Shown here piece by piece: positions 24,621 through 37,100 of a DNA stretch of 64,000 bases (position 1 is its first letter; the number at the start of each line of letters is the position of its first letter). Location: assembly GCF_032854445.1 (NCBI RefSeq), contig NC_088297.1, forward strand, positions 1,526,639 through 1,590,638, given 5' to 3'. The translations under genes were made by a program, and so were the position numbers. The notes below the pieces were generated by a model that did no database searches, was not told where the DNA came from, and saw only the letters and a list, made by a program, of their open reading frames with translations. The stretch is from Liolophura sinensis. Taxonomy: Eukaryota; Mollusca; Polyplacophora; Chitonida; Chitonidae.

Positions 24621-26568
24621 ATTACTCCTCTGCACAGTGGTGTCAATATAACATTTCTTTACCCAGAGTCTTTCTGATTAATTTTGTCGAGAAGGTGGTG
24701 CCCACGAAGCATTTGGTCACCTTGAGACAGTCCGATTGATTTCGTCTAGTCAAGAGTGTACAAGAACGAATAATCATTCCCTGGTTCATGTCTTGAATTG
24801 TACACTTTCAGGGCATGCTCGAATTCCTTTCGCGAAATCACGCCGTCATTGTTGGAATCCATCTTGGCGAAGGTAGAGCGGATGAATTCCTCACTTTTCA
24901 CTCCTTGCATCGTGTAGTAATTCCGCCACTCCTCGAAACTAACTGTGCCGTCTTTGTCTATGTCCATAATATCAATAAAAGCCATTGTGGCAGTTGGTAT
25001 TAGTTCTCTGAGGTACCAATCCTGTTTGCTGACAATAGTTTGAGCCTTAACCCAGTCATCCTGACCCACTGACGCCTCGTCTTTAGGTTTGTCCAGGGCC
25101 TCGAGGATGGAGTCCCAATGCTTTTTGTAAGCTCGCGCTAAAACAAAGGCGTGTTCCACTTTTCCAGCACGTAGAAGCTGGACAGGATACTCCATGGCTT
25201 CAGCAAAAGTGAACTTGCCGGTTTGACTGAAGTTTGCGAACTTGAAAAGCGCCGTCCACTTCTTTTGTATATACATGTCCAAATCCATCTAGGAAATGTG
25301 GGAAAAGGTAGACGTTATACCAAGGGAACACATTGAGTAAGCAAAAAAGTGTATAAATAAGTAAAAAGGGCATTTAAATGATACACTCTGAAGATATTTT
25401 GGTGAGTTGTTAAAGAAAAAAACAACCACAAATGAAAAAAATTTACACAGTTTTAAGACCTTCTCAAGAGGGGAGAAGCTTCTGATCTATTTCAGATTTT
25501 AGGGAGGAAAAATCCTGCTAGGGGCAAAATCCTAATATCCTGTATCGATCAGAGGAAAGCGCAACACCTCACCGAGGACAGGCCACTCTGCTACAGTCTG
25601 TTTCTTTTAAATTTTTTTCCGACATAAAATCCCAAGTGTACATACATATAATGTACATACATTTTAATTTATCATCAATATTCAGCTCTCCTTAAAACCA
25701 ATCGAATTTACTACCAAACTTGACTTTTGGTAGCAACACGCAGTACAATCTGATTAATACATTCATATGTTGGACTTCCATATTTTTATTTGGAAAATAT
25801 TGCCAGAGCAGCTTTTCTTATTTATACTTTTGAGCTCCATAAGCTTGGTAACAACAGGAACGCAAGGAATCTGAGAGCGTCATTAATACTGGTATTTAAA
25901 AGCGGGTGGCATTCTGGACAACTGGTGGGTAATGTCTTTTACAATAGCTTCGCAAATATGTGGTTAGAACAAAATTGCAAATAGCTAAATTTGGGTGACA
26001 AATGCAAAAAAAAACAGGCTATAGAGGTACCGCTACAGTGAGAATTGAGTGAGAAGGTATATACAAGGTATAGGAAACACACAAGCTGCACCTTACCAGG
26101 GATAGACACGCTGCTAGAAAATGTTATAGATTGAGGTATAAATTATGAAAATGAAAACAGAAAATACACAAACCTTAAAGGTAATAGTAAAACTTCAACG
26201 CGCCAAACATAAACTGTACCGTCAGGTGTCGAGAAGTATAATGCGGTTAGCTTTATATCGTGAACTCATGTTAACTGATGCTTAAAAGTATGTTTTCTCA
26301 TCCGATGTTCACCGCTGGTTACGCAAGAGGTTGTCAAACGGTCGTAAAACCGAGCTAAAGAACTGAGCTGTACATGTAAAAAAAATGATACACACCCGAG
26401 GGGACACAACTTATTTTCTTTTTGTATAATGATAAAGGTTCATGATGGTTGTACCTGTTCGTGTGATCTGGATACCCAAAGCTTGCTTACCGGTCACGCA
26501 AAATTGATACACAAATAGTATAAAGAGTGAATAGTGTTAAGACCCAAACTATCTGTATTATAAAGAGA
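24079..26568. repeat. Recent segmental duplication, block A2 (partner 1-2493)
   Basis: Right edge is an abrupt switch at about 26568, after some 35 bases of the terminal LTR sequence seen at 2459-2493, into the unrelated ~98-base tandem repeat. Confidence 0.93.
24746..25288 (-). CDS. EF-hand calcium-binding protein, sarcoplasmic CBP-like, copy 5 (main coding exon)
   Basis: Encodes the same 180 residues as copy 1 except for one Gly-to-Asp change in the EALGKPKDE segment. Both calcium loops (DIDKDGTVSFEE, DSNNDGVISRKE) are canonical. The ATG again abuts a splice acceptor, so the transcript probably has an upstream exon. The near identity over coding and non-coding DNA shows the duplication is recent or the two blocks have been homogenised by gene conversion. 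An assembly artefact from two haplotypes is unlikely, because single-copy DNA separates them and their outer flanks differ. Confidence 0.88.
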   Translation of the reverse strand: MDLDMYIQKKWTALFKFANFSQTGKFTFAEAMEYPVQLLRAGKVEHAFVLARAYKKHWDSILEALDKPKDEASVGQDDWVKAQTIVSKQDWYLRELIPTATMAFIDIMDIDKDGTVSFEEWRNYYTMQGVKSEEFIRSTFAKMDSNNDGVISRKEFEHALKVYNSRHEPGNDYSFLYTLD

Positions 26569-26915
26569 GTAAGCTCTGTGTGAGAATGTTACATAAGACA
26601 TAGGCAGACAACCACATACTGGATCTCACCAGGGACTGGACACACGATGCTAGAGGTAGAACTACAGTAAGACCTGTGTGAGAATGTTACAAAAGACATA
26701 GACAGACAACCACATATTGCATCTCACCAGGCACTGGACGCGCCGCTAGAAGTAACACTACAGAAAGATTTCTGTTAGAATGTTACATAAGGCATAGACA
26801 GACAACCACATGTTGCATCTCACCAGGGACTGAACACACGGTGCTAGCTGTAGAGCTACAGCAAGATCTGTGTGAGAATGTTACATAAGACATAGACAGA
26901 TAACGACAAATTGAA
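26568..26915. repeat. ~98-bp tandem repeat, 3.4 units
   Basis: Units start near 26577, 26675, 26771 and 26868 with TGTGTGAGAATGTTACATAAG and share a CATCTCACCAGGGACTGGACAC core. A single diverged unit sits upstream of copy 1 (about 1944-2045) and copy 5. Confidence 0.85.
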
Positions 26916-26934
26916 CTGCGCTGATAACTAAGGG

Positions 26935-27150
26935 TGGCCACTGTTTAACCAGTAAGCCGCAGGCCGAGCCTTTTTTATTCCAACCTTTTACAAATTCTTA
27001 CCAATGCCACCGCTGTGAGCTAGAGATCATCTTTTGTCGTATTTGGGAAGGTCTTCCATAAACATGTTGCTATCCGGCTTTCTTCCACTATAATAGTGGC
27101 AGTTGTCGTATAAGTGACATAATCTTAAGCACGGCGTAAAAATCCATTCA
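26935..27150 (+). mobile_element. SINE, degenerate
   Basis: Equivalent of 21640-21835; retains CTTAAGCACGGCGTAAAA. Confidence 0.55.
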
Positions 27151-28097
27151 ACCTAACAAATATTCTTAACAAATTCTCCCTATATGAAGCGCCATAAGCT
27201 AGAAATAGGGAGTCATTTCCAAATATGTTGAATAGGTCTCTCCTTGCACTCCTGTTTCATCTAATATATACGTCGTTTTAGTTGTTTCCCTGCCTTTGGC
27301 ATGCTCTGTGAGTCTATATATGTTATATGCGCACTTACATGCCAGGAACCTGGCCAGAGCAATAAATGTAGTTCCAGACTAACAATACACAGGTAACAAA
27401 TTTTCAGTGGAAATGTTTCTGCACATTTGTGAAAATCATCACACACATTTTACTTATGAAAAAAGATTTTTATCATTCTGGTTTCATAGGTACATTTATT
27501 TACAATTTTGTTTTCAGCCATATCATAATAGTGCAGCCTCTATTAAACGGTTGGTTGTTTCCTTTCATTTACTTAAGCATACTAATCTCACTTTGTCATT
27601 GTTTATTCCTTCCTCATTTTTAAGCGCTATTATTCTTATCAAACGCGCGGTTTCTCTCTCAGGAGCCTTGATTATAGCCCAGAATCTGGGCCCTTGTCTA
27701 ACAACATATGGTCCAGTACTGGTTGCCTCCATTGTTTAAGTTTGCTGCTGTTCATTGGCTGGGCTATTTATAGGGCAGAGGCGCTACATTCAACAATATG
27801 ATCTGCTATGGAGAGCGGAATTGTTTGAGAATTCTCCTGCCAGAAGCATTAGCGTGACATGATGCCACCGGTGCCAGGAGAGTGGGTCTCTTTACCTGGT
27901 AAGGGAATCCTTCTGTGTTTGATACCTGTAAAGGATACGTAGGTCTACGTGAAGAAGGTGGAGAACACAGCCATGACAGCTCCACGACATGTATTTGAGG
28001 CCGATTTTTTACTTTTTTAGGTGAGGGAATAGTTTTTAAAATGAGTGATTTTTCCGGATCCCGCTGGCTAATACAGTAATGTGTCAAACAGCCCAGG

Positions 28098-28250
28098 GGG
28101 TACATGGGAAGGCATGGTGGCAAATAACGGATGGTCGTGGGTTCCCCCGGGTTCAACCGGGTTTCCTCTCACCATAATATTGACCGCATACGTACAAGTG
28201 AAATATTCTTCAGTACGTCGTAAAATACCAGTTAAATAAATAAATCAAGC
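28098..28250 (+). mobile_element. SINE 3' part
   Basis: Equivalent of 23030-23157, with ACATGGGAAGGC and GGATGGTCGTGGGTTCCC body segments also retained. Confidence 0.78.
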
Positions 28251-28939
28251 AACCCGTCTGTTCATTCTGCGCATTAAAAATTAAACTCTCCATTTCTTAC
28301 TTTGTTAATGCACGATATACTTGTGTTTGCTTTAAGGTCAAATGCTAGGTCACGAATAGATGAATCAGCCAGTAGTGATATCGATAGCTGTGCGCTGTAC
28401 ACCCATGTCAGTGAAGGATTCCCCCATAACCTTGATCCACATATAGCGTACTTGTTTGCAGAAAACGTGCCTGTCATTATATAAAGAGAAAATGTTCAGC
28501 AATGGCGATGATATGTACACTGAACTAGACCCTAGACATGTACATGTAAGTCGGGCGAAGCTTCGGCATCATCTTGATTTCCGTGTTAGATTCCAATTTA
28601 CCCTGTTCTAAATTACATGCCCCAAACCACCTTCCATTTTGTGCGATTTGTATTTCACTGAATGTATTGCCTTGATATCCTAAAGTTCAAGGTGCGCAGT
28701 ATGCAAATTGTCGGTAACCTTACATACAAACCAGGGTATTTATTGGTGGAATAGCTTGTTTATTTTTACGAGTACTCATCACTCTGGTAAGTGCCAGAGG
28801 AAAACCTTCCACTTTACACCTGAATACTCGGGCAGAATTTGAACTACTACTCTGTAAATTAGCATGCTTTCGCCTGAAGTCCCAAAGTGAATTCTATGTC
28901 TATCGTCCTCTAAATACTGAAATTGTTACTCTTATTTAT

Positions 28940-29225
28940 TTTGTCTCTACAGTATAGTGACATGAATACATCTGAATACTTGGTGTGAATCCTGCTGAAT
29001 TTGCCTACACAACTTTGTGACATGAATACATCTGCATACTTAGTGCGAGTCCTGGTGAATTTGTCAACACCATATAATGACATAAATACATTTGAATATT
29101 TACTGTGAACCCTGCTGAATTCGTCTACACAATATAGTAACATGGGTATAGATGTACGTGAATACTTAGTGTGAATCCTGCTAAATTCTCCTATACAATA
29201 TAGAGACACGAACACAACTGAATAC
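28940..29225. repeat. ~60-bp minisatellite 3' of EF-hand copy 6
   Basis: About five units with the core ACAATATAGTGACATGAATAC. The minus-strand frame is open over about 100 codons with a repeated SRIHTKYSDVFMSLYCVDEF-like 20-residue unit. Confidence 0.82.
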
Positions 29226-29264
29226 CCAGTACGAATCCTTTAAATAACACGAGTACTCCACTGC

Positions 29265-29545
29265 ACAGTGGTGTCAACATAGCATTTCTTGAGGCATAAT
29301 TCGTCTGATTTATTTTGTCTACACAGTGGTGTCCACATCACATTTCGTTACCTTGAATATGTTTAATGGTTTTCGTCTAGACAGTGGTGTCCACACATTT
29401 GGTTACCGTGAGTATGTTTGGTGGTTTTCGTCTAGACAGTGGTGTCTAAACAGCTTTTCGTTACCTTGAATATGTTTGATGGTTTTCGTCTAGACAGCGG
29501 TGTCCACACAGCATTTGGTTACCTAGAATCAGTCAGATTGATTTC
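29265..29545. repeat. ~58-bp repeat containing the copy-6 stop region
   Basis: Four to five units of GGTTTTCGTCTAGACAGTGG plus TTTCGTTACCTTGAATATG. The last unit runs into the TAG stop context of the pseudogene. Confidence 0.75.
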
Positions 29546-29547
29546 TT

Positions 29548-30041
29548 CTAGTGTAGAATGTACAAAAACGAATAAGCATTCCCTGGTTCATGTCCTGTAT
29601 TGTACACTTTCAGGGCATCATTATTGGAATCCATCTTGGCGAAGGTAGAGCGGATGAATTTCTCATATTTTACACTTTGCTTCGTGTACCACCTCTCCGC
29701 GAAAGTAATTGTGCCGTCTTTATCTATGTCCGCAATGTCAAAAAAGCCATTGTAACAGTTGGTATAAGCTCCCTGGTACCAATCCTGTCTGTTGGCAATA
29801 GTTTGACCTATAACCCAGTCCTCTTTACTCGCTGACGCCTGGCCGGCCTTTGGGTCTGTCCAGGGTCTCGAGGATGGAGTCCCAGTGCTTTTTGTAAGCT
29901 CGCGCTAAAGCAAGGGCGTGTTCCACTTTTTTGGCACGCGGAAGCTAGACTGGATACTCAAAGACTTCCGCAAACGTCGACTTGCTGGTTTGACTGAAGT
30001 TCGTTAACTTGAAATGCGTCGTCCACTTCTTTTGTATGTAC
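29548..30041 (-). pseudogene. EF-hand calcium-binding protein copy 6, pseudogene
   Basis: Clear relative of copies 1 and 5 (YIQKKWTT, RAYKKHWDSILE, DIDKDGTITF, RSTFAKMDSNND). It is broken by a CAG-to-TAG change in the EYPVQLLRA motif (near 29948), by small indels around KPKDEAS and around the strand after the second loop, and by a 30-base deletion near 29619. That deletion removes the GVISRKEFEH part of the third calcium loop. The deletion is in phase, but the loop is destroyed. The C-terminus YSFLYILH and a TAG stop remain. I see no way for it to give a functional protein. Confidence 0.85.
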
Positions 30042-30363
30042 AGTAGAGCTTCTGAGCTTGACACCACGACAGCGTGATATTTAATTTAGCAATTGAAGGG
30101 CGATAATGCAACAGCAATGTTGCTTTTTCGAGTTGACGTTCATCGTTGCGAGCGAGATTACTGTACATTTATCTGCGGCGCTGGGTGTGGAATCACTTTG
30201 CAGCTCGCCACGCTCTTGAGAAGATATTGCCTGTATTTTAAGTAACCAAGAAACACCTGCCTGTGTTCTGCACAGCCCAACGAAAAAGATGGAACATTCC
30301 CCAACTGTTGCATTTTATCAACCCCCGATATAAATGGCTCACCATGCATATTGGAGGATATGC

Positions 30364-30598
30364 GGGGCCACAGTCGCTCAAAGGAAGAGCAGGCCAGCGC
30401 GGAGCAATGACTCAGGACCCTCTCACGAATGCGGTCACTGTGGGTTCATGTTCAACTCATACTGGCTTCCTCTCCGGTCGTATGTAAGATCTGCCAACAA
30501 TCCGCAGGTGGTGGGGTTCCTCCCATTATTTTATCTTCTCCGTTGTATGAGTGAAATATTCTTGAGGACAGCGTAAAACACCAATCAAAAAAGTACAT
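30364..30598 (+). mobile_element. tRNA-derived SINE, diverged
   Basis: The head has drifted (CAGTCGCTCAAAGG at the A-box position). The tail GCGTAAAACACCAATCAAAA is intact. Confidence 0.75.
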
Positions 30599-30599
30599 A

Positions 30600-31010
30600 A
30601 ATCCACACTAAACTTCTATGCTTCCATCATGCCAATTTTCTCCATGTACGTGCCATTATTTACACGGTAGGCCGGAAGCCGTTTCATCGCAAGTCAAGCT
30701 GCATGAAACTAATCAGAACTAAGTGACGAGATGTTTGCGTTGTTGTTGTGTCCAGAGCTTCTCCTCTGTTCGGCCAGAGGGCTGTCCTGCTAGACGCCAA
30801 TGAACGCGAGATACAACGTGGACTACTGAGAGACCTGCTGAACCATGCAAGGCCGCAGAAAAGACACTGAAAGTGGGATTTATTACTCTTGATCTCATTT
30901 AGGATAGTCGTTTAAAAAAAGGCCTTAAAGTATCAATCTATCAAGTTTGTAAGAGGAAAGGTAATAAGGTAAAGATTTCTGCCCAAATTCATTTAGGTTT
31001 GTATAGTGGT
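30600..31010. other. Intergenic gap between the MOXD1-like gene and the EF-hand cluster
   Basis: No gene seen. A second AATAAA on the minus strand lies at 30879-30884 and could serve as an alternative poly(A) signal for the MOXD1-like gene. Confidence 0.45.
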
Positions 31011-31016
31011 TTTATT
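31011..31016 (-). terminator. AATAAA poly(A) signal of the MOXD1-like gene
   Basis: Lies 11 bases after the TGA stop of exon 12, which would give an unusually short 3' UTR. Confidence 0.55.
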
Positions 31017-31027
31017 CAAGGCAACCG

Positions 31028-31192
31028 TCATAGATAAAGCATCACGTGAACAGTAATAGGAAGTAATAAGAGGCACATGTAAACGCCCATTGACGAATGA
31101 AAATTTTCTGCTTCACTGGTAGTACACTTGAAAAAGGGATCTTCCGGCAGAGTGACCAATACTTCCGGTGGAGTCATAGGTTTTAGGTGGCT
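31028..31192 (-). CDS. MOXD1-like: MOXD1-like exon 12 (C-terminus and stop)
   Basis: Encodes SHLKPMTPPEV and on to a hydrophobic end (MCLLLLPITVHVMLYL) then TGA. The acceptor is TTTTACATACAG. The PP motif, one Cys and the terminal hydrophobic run match the family's C-terminal layout. Confidence 0.85.
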   Translation of the reverse strand, partial: SHLKPMTPPEVLVTLPEDPFFKCTTSEAENFHSSMGVYMCLLLLPITVHVMLYL

Positions 31193-34100
31193 CTGTATGT
31201 AAAATAAGTTGGAGAAAAGGTTGAAATGAAATGAATGCTTAAGTCTTAGGGCCAGTACTATGTTTCGTGTTTCAACCCGGAAACAATAAATGGCAAATAC
31301 AGGTTAAAGTAGATCAACGTGATGTGGTATCCAACAGAATGGAACTTTTCTTAATCGAATCCCTGTGTAAGGCTTTAATTTCCGAAATTGACGGATGATT
31401 AAATTTATTATTCACCATTTCTGAAAAACTGAAAACGGAATAATTGCATCGCAGAACACTGACCAGAAGAATTACAAATATCTGACAAGATCGGGAGGTG
31501 CAATCTGAGAACGAGTAGAACCTACGACCATCCACAGACTGCTGACAGGTCCTCCCACGTTCGGGAGGACCTGTGGGAGTCAGCATAAACACATAGATGC
31601 ATAGGGTTTGTTTATGTTACCTTTGCCATCTTCCCCACATGCCAACTTTCTCCATAAGCCAAAGGAATGAACGGAATCAACGTGCATGTCATATTTGCGG
31701 AGTGATCTCCAGAGAAATTCACATAAGACAACCTAAAGCAGTGCTGTCCACTAAGTACTGCCACGAAAGCCACAAGAATAGACGGGGTGGGGTGGGGGTG
31801 AGGGTGTGGGTAGGTGACAAAAACTGCTAGGTTTAATATTAGAAGAGATGTGTGTACACTACACCGCAATAAACGTGTGCATGCAACCCAACTCAACTCA
31901 ATTCAACTCGACAGTTGTACTTGTATGCCAAATAACGACTCGACTTAGCTGGGAATGGCTCTAATTGCTAGGGATACAATGGTGTTTGTGAGAGCCGCAC
32001 CGGTCGGGTTGAGTTGCGCCGGGTTGTAGGAACCCCGTATAAGCCTATAAGCTTTACTTACTGAATAGGGTTCAGAACCATGCAGACAGAGAGACACGTA
32101 AGAATATGGTTCCCGCGTTTTTAGCAGTGCCTGGAACCCTTTTCTGATCGTTGTATTCGTCCAGTCTACAAGGTCATCCAAAATCACCGCCAGGCTCTGA
32201 TTGACCAGCTCGGGTGGAGCAAGGACACGCCAATTTCCGCTTATCAAAAATAAAAGCATAAAAATCAATTCGACTACATATAACAATATTAAAAGCAGTT
32301 TTATGCGCTTTTTGAAATGTTAAGTTTTATGTGTTGAGGAAGCTTGAGTATATTCTGTAAATCATCGACCTTTCTCAGGTACCTGATTAACCTCGTAATT
32401 TAAACTGCACTCTGGATCAGAAAAGACGTATTCTGTTAACTTTGCTTCTTCAGAGCATTACACTTACACTCGTTTCTGCATTCTACATCACGTGCAAATC
32501 AACTGGAATCATTTTTCTGGTGTGACGTTTTTCCTTCTGCATTTATTGTGCAGCACTGAACCACACCTGCTTTTGGATTGGATTTGTAATTATTGGGTAT
32601 TACAAAATTTTATTACACCACGACAATGACATGACGCCTTTGAAGACCTCTAAAGTCTGTATCGCTTACACCCGCCATGATTTGGAGGCAATGCAAACTT
32701 ATATTACGCAGTATTTACGCCATGATAACTCCACACAACTGTCAGGAATGAAGGTAACTAAAGTCAGTATCGCTCACATTCTCTAGGACTTGGGGGCAAT
32801 GCAAACTTACAATAAGCTGCACTTACGCCACTGTGTGTCTCCATACTTGACCAGGCACAAATCTCTCGGCAGTGTGTAGTACTGGCACGCATTAAGAGTT
32901 TGTAGCAATGCAAACTTACAATAAGCTGTACTTACGTCACAGTGACTCCGCCATATTTTGCAAGAAAAGACGGTCTTGGAACTGACTGGCATACACTCAA
33001 CGGTATCTTGGGATAATACACCAGATAAGCGAGGCACATTTCGTCGGTTGTTCTCAGGCCGCCCTATTTGTACAAAAGACAAACACATTGATTGCGTCAA
33101 CAACTCATGGCAATTGTTCAGTAACTTACGTCATACATGGATATATGGCAGTTCAATGGATCACTCATACGTGCGATTTACGTCATTGTATGTATATGCA
33201 AAGAGAAAAATCAATTTAAATCGCTATACATACATCGTGACTTGTTTATTTGTTTGCTTATTTGATTGGTTGTGTACACCGTACTCAAGAATATTTCACT
33301 TATGCCCTGGCGGCCAACTTTTATTGCGCGGGAAATCTACGACAATACGCAATTTATGCCATACGTACCGTGTATCACTTACTGAACATAGCGTTTCAAT
33401 GCACCAGCTCAATGTGCGATTCCCTTCGTTGTACTAACTATAAGCACAGCCTGTATTGATTTAGTCGGGAAAAAGTGGGGAAAAATGGATACACAAATCG
33501 GAAAATCAGGTTAAATAGCTGCACATAAATCGTCACTTTGCAAAGTTCTTATGTCTCGGCAATACTGTGCGGTGAAGGTAGTTAATCAATAAAGAGTGAA
33601 AATTCTCGTGCCTGCACGGTATAAAGTATACAGTGTAGTCATGAAACTAGCAAAAGCTCTTAGCTTAGGGGGTCTTAACGGAACGTTTCATGCGGTTGTC
33701 ATGTAGTGCTAAAACGTTTGGATGTGGCAGATTTCTGTTGAACTCCGTGCTGTAGCCTGACATTGTGGTGTACGGTGTGCTAACAAAAGTGTCGGTTAAC
33801 GATTCCACAGTATATGTACTGGAATTACGAGTTAACGTTTCAGATACTCACCAGGGTAACTTTGCTCCTCTTCTCTGTGTTGTAGAAACACTCAGTCACA
33901 ATGTGATCACCCTTCAAATATTCATAATAAGATAAAGCCTCTATCTCAATGACACATGCTACAAAAGTGTTGAACAAATGAATCGGAAACGGACTTCATA
34001 CGTCAGTCTTCTGACGAGCCTGTACATATATGATTTTGGAAAAAATACATAAAACACAAATGAAACATGATTGATGTTTTATTGACGCACTTGAGAACAC

Positions 34101-37100
34101 TGATACTTATCAGAAGTTTTGCCAGTTCTTTTGTTTCTGTCACTGTCAACTGGCTGACCTATTCCAGTCAAGCATGATGAATTATTAAACCAATAAAGGG
34201 AACATTTGATCAATTAGTCATTTTCGAATCTGCCATTAGCAATACTTATGGATACAGTATAACATAATATTTCGAAAACGACTGCCGTGTTAAGATTAAG
34301 GAGGATTCTTGATAACAATGGGATATGGGATAAAATCATTTTCCATCATTACCCATTCTAAGAAACCATCAACGTGAATACACATTGTTTTGTAAATAGG
34401 CATTACATAGCTAATGGAGTAGTAACGCAAACACTATAAATATGGACCCTATTGTCTCAAATCAAAATCATGTTGAAACTCGGGTAAGTGAGATAATGTT
34501 AATTGCTAATTTTTACTCACAGGGCGGATTGTGACTTCTCTCTTCCTCATTCGGAGATCCTGTAAGTTGAAGTCGTAGTTCATGTCCTCGGCAATTGGGT
34601 TGAGTTCCACGCCCTGCCGGAAGTGACGCACACGTACTGCTCGTCCAGCCAAATGGGTGTGCAGTAAGGCGCCAACAATTTTGATTTCATTGACTTTCCC
34701 CGCCGCCATAGACTAATACAAAAAATATTGGTGTATTGCTTTTGCCCCCCCCCCCCCCACCCGCAAAAAAAAAAAAAACAAACAAAAAAAATATATATAT
34801 TCTTTTAGGTTTAAGACAAATGTTCTAATTTTATTACAGCTACTGTTGAATGTTACTTTAAACAGCAACGTCAGACTTTATGGTCTTATTATATAAGTAT
34901 GTATACTACTTTGCCGATGAAATATATTTTGTTTTGCTAAATTTAAACACCAATTCATCAGAATTAAAACTTTTTAAGTTAGTCCAGTGAAAACTCCTGA
35001 AACATGTACAAATAGCACTTGTTTATGTATAGTTTTGTTCAGATTCACAATTATGTTGTTGTTGTTGTCTGAGTGCAAATATATAAAAGAATAGTGTATG
35101 TAAAACTATAGTTTTCATTTGAATCTCATCTGAATAAGTCTATAAATGTCTACCTTAATTATTTATTTATTTGATTAGTGTTTTACGCCATACTCAAGAA
35201 TATTCCACTTATATGATGGCGGCAAGCATTATGGTGGGAGGAAACCGTGCAGAGCCCGGGAGAAATCCACGACCATTCTCATGTCACTGCCAGACCTTAT
35301 CACGTACGGCCAGAGAGGAAGCCAGAATGAGCTGGACTTGAACTCACAGCAGCCGCATTGATGGGATGCTCTTGGGTCATTACACTGCCCTATCGTGCTA
35401 ACTAACTGAGACAAGGACGCTCTTAAATGGCTACAAACCTCTTCGTAACATTCCGAAAGACAGTGTGTGACTGTAAGAAAGTTCGGCTCGTAAGGGGGGA
35501 TAATCTGGGTAGGACCTGGATTTGTTCCGGTGGACAAGATGCCTGCGTCATACTGCCTCAGTTCCTGTGTAAAGATAATTCTCAGTCCAGACGAGTCTAC
35601 GATTCCTGTAAATCAAATGTGTAAATATTTCTTCACCCTTACAATCCTCATCTTTATATGCCATATAAATGTTCCTGATAACTATACCAATTACTATTCA
35701 GCGATGCTACCTGTACACGTGGTCACTCATGTTACACTGTTTAATACGCCAGATAATTAACTTAGCACCACATTTACTTACAAATACATGTCTATATCTT
35801 ATATTAATTATCTATATAGATTAGAAATTAATCAACTCGTGAAATTAGGTCCAGTAAATACTTATAAACTAAAGATATTCCCTACCATGGTTGGTGGAGT
35901 TTCCGAGCATGTGCTTCCTTTATACCTATCCGTATATATATTATGGGTGACTTAAATCAGTATAGGGTGGCAAATGGGGCTTGGAATAATTTTTTATACC
36001 ATAAATAAAATCGAATGTTAAGTTACTGAAGTTTTACGAACAACTTTGCTGTGCAATTATAGCACAGAGTTCATGTCTTGGTCTTTGTATTATTTCTATT
36101 TTTTCTATGCTCTGTAATCAACAATTATCAAGCATAATTTAAATTTGTCACTTTATTTCTCGTAGCTTACTTGCTCAAAGTAAGTTCAACCTCTCCTCTT
36201 ATTCTAAACTGGATGAGGCCTACACCTTGTTATGTAACCGATATAATTATGATATTTTATGCGTCTCAGAAACCTAGTTTGATTCTGATATACCAGATGA
36301 AATAGTGAACCTAAATGGATACTGTATAGAACGAATAGAGACCGTTGTGTGGGTGGAGTAGAGATATATTATAAGTCATTAAATAGTGTTATGCGTAGAC
36401 GGGATTTAGAAAATGACAATGAAATGATATGGGTTTCAATCAAACAGTCTAATAAACATATACTGTGTTCTGTTGGCTATCGTCCCTCGAACCAGTCTTC
36501 ACAAACACACGATTAGTTTCCAGTTAACTTAGATAACATCCTCAACTCAGCTCTGGCAGAAAATCCAGAACCCTTGATATTTATGAGGGATTTTAATGAC
36601 AGGTGTGTTGATTGGTCCAAATACCACGATAAGAGTTAACTAAAAATGAAGTTGTTTGATATATTTACAAGTAAAAGTTTATTTTAGTTAATTAATGAGC
36701 CCACAAGATATAGCACTGGATCTTCATGTATTTTAGATTTAATCATACCAGATAGTATCGATTATGTAACTGAATATGGAGTAGCTTCGCCAATGGTCAC
36801 TCTTGTCCATTGTTCTGTATATTATACCTTAAATATTCTGGTAAATGATAAACAAAAAGCACACAAAGGACACATATGGGACTTTAAATGTGCTGACTTA
36901 ATACAGCTTCGCTAAAGTATCTCTACTACTCCCTGGGAAGCCGTGATACTGAAAAAGCTAATGAGTTCGTTAGATTTTTTGTAAGCCATTCAACTCTTCC
37001 GTCAGTAATACCAGTTTTACCTTTATTGACCTATTATACTGCTGCACGCCTTAATTGTATACACACAGGTGAAATGGAAGTAGCTGATTTATTGTCCAAA

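Larger units (their letters stand above)
21600..26568. repeat. Older tandem duplication, block B1 (partner 26915-30048)
   Basis: Diverged but colinear with 26915-30048. Examples are CAATAAATGTAGTTCCAGAC (about 21958 and 27360), ATCATTCTGGTTTCA (22080 and 27472), ATAGCCCAGAA (22475 and 27675) and AAAACCTTCCACTT (23730 and 28801). The block carries the 3' flank, the minisatellite and EF-hand copy 5; the partner carries pseudogene copy 6. Confidence 0.85.
26915..30048. repeat. Older tandem duplication, block B2 (partner 21600-26568)
   Basis: Colinear with block B1 through flank, SINEs, minisatellite and gene, but strongly diverged and with the gene decayed. Confidence 0.82.

Noticed and set aside
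31612-31745. Exon-like minus-strand segment between MOXD1-like exons 11 and 12
   Set aside because: It has plausible splice signals, but exons 11 and 12 join in phase without it and it has no resemblance to the family.
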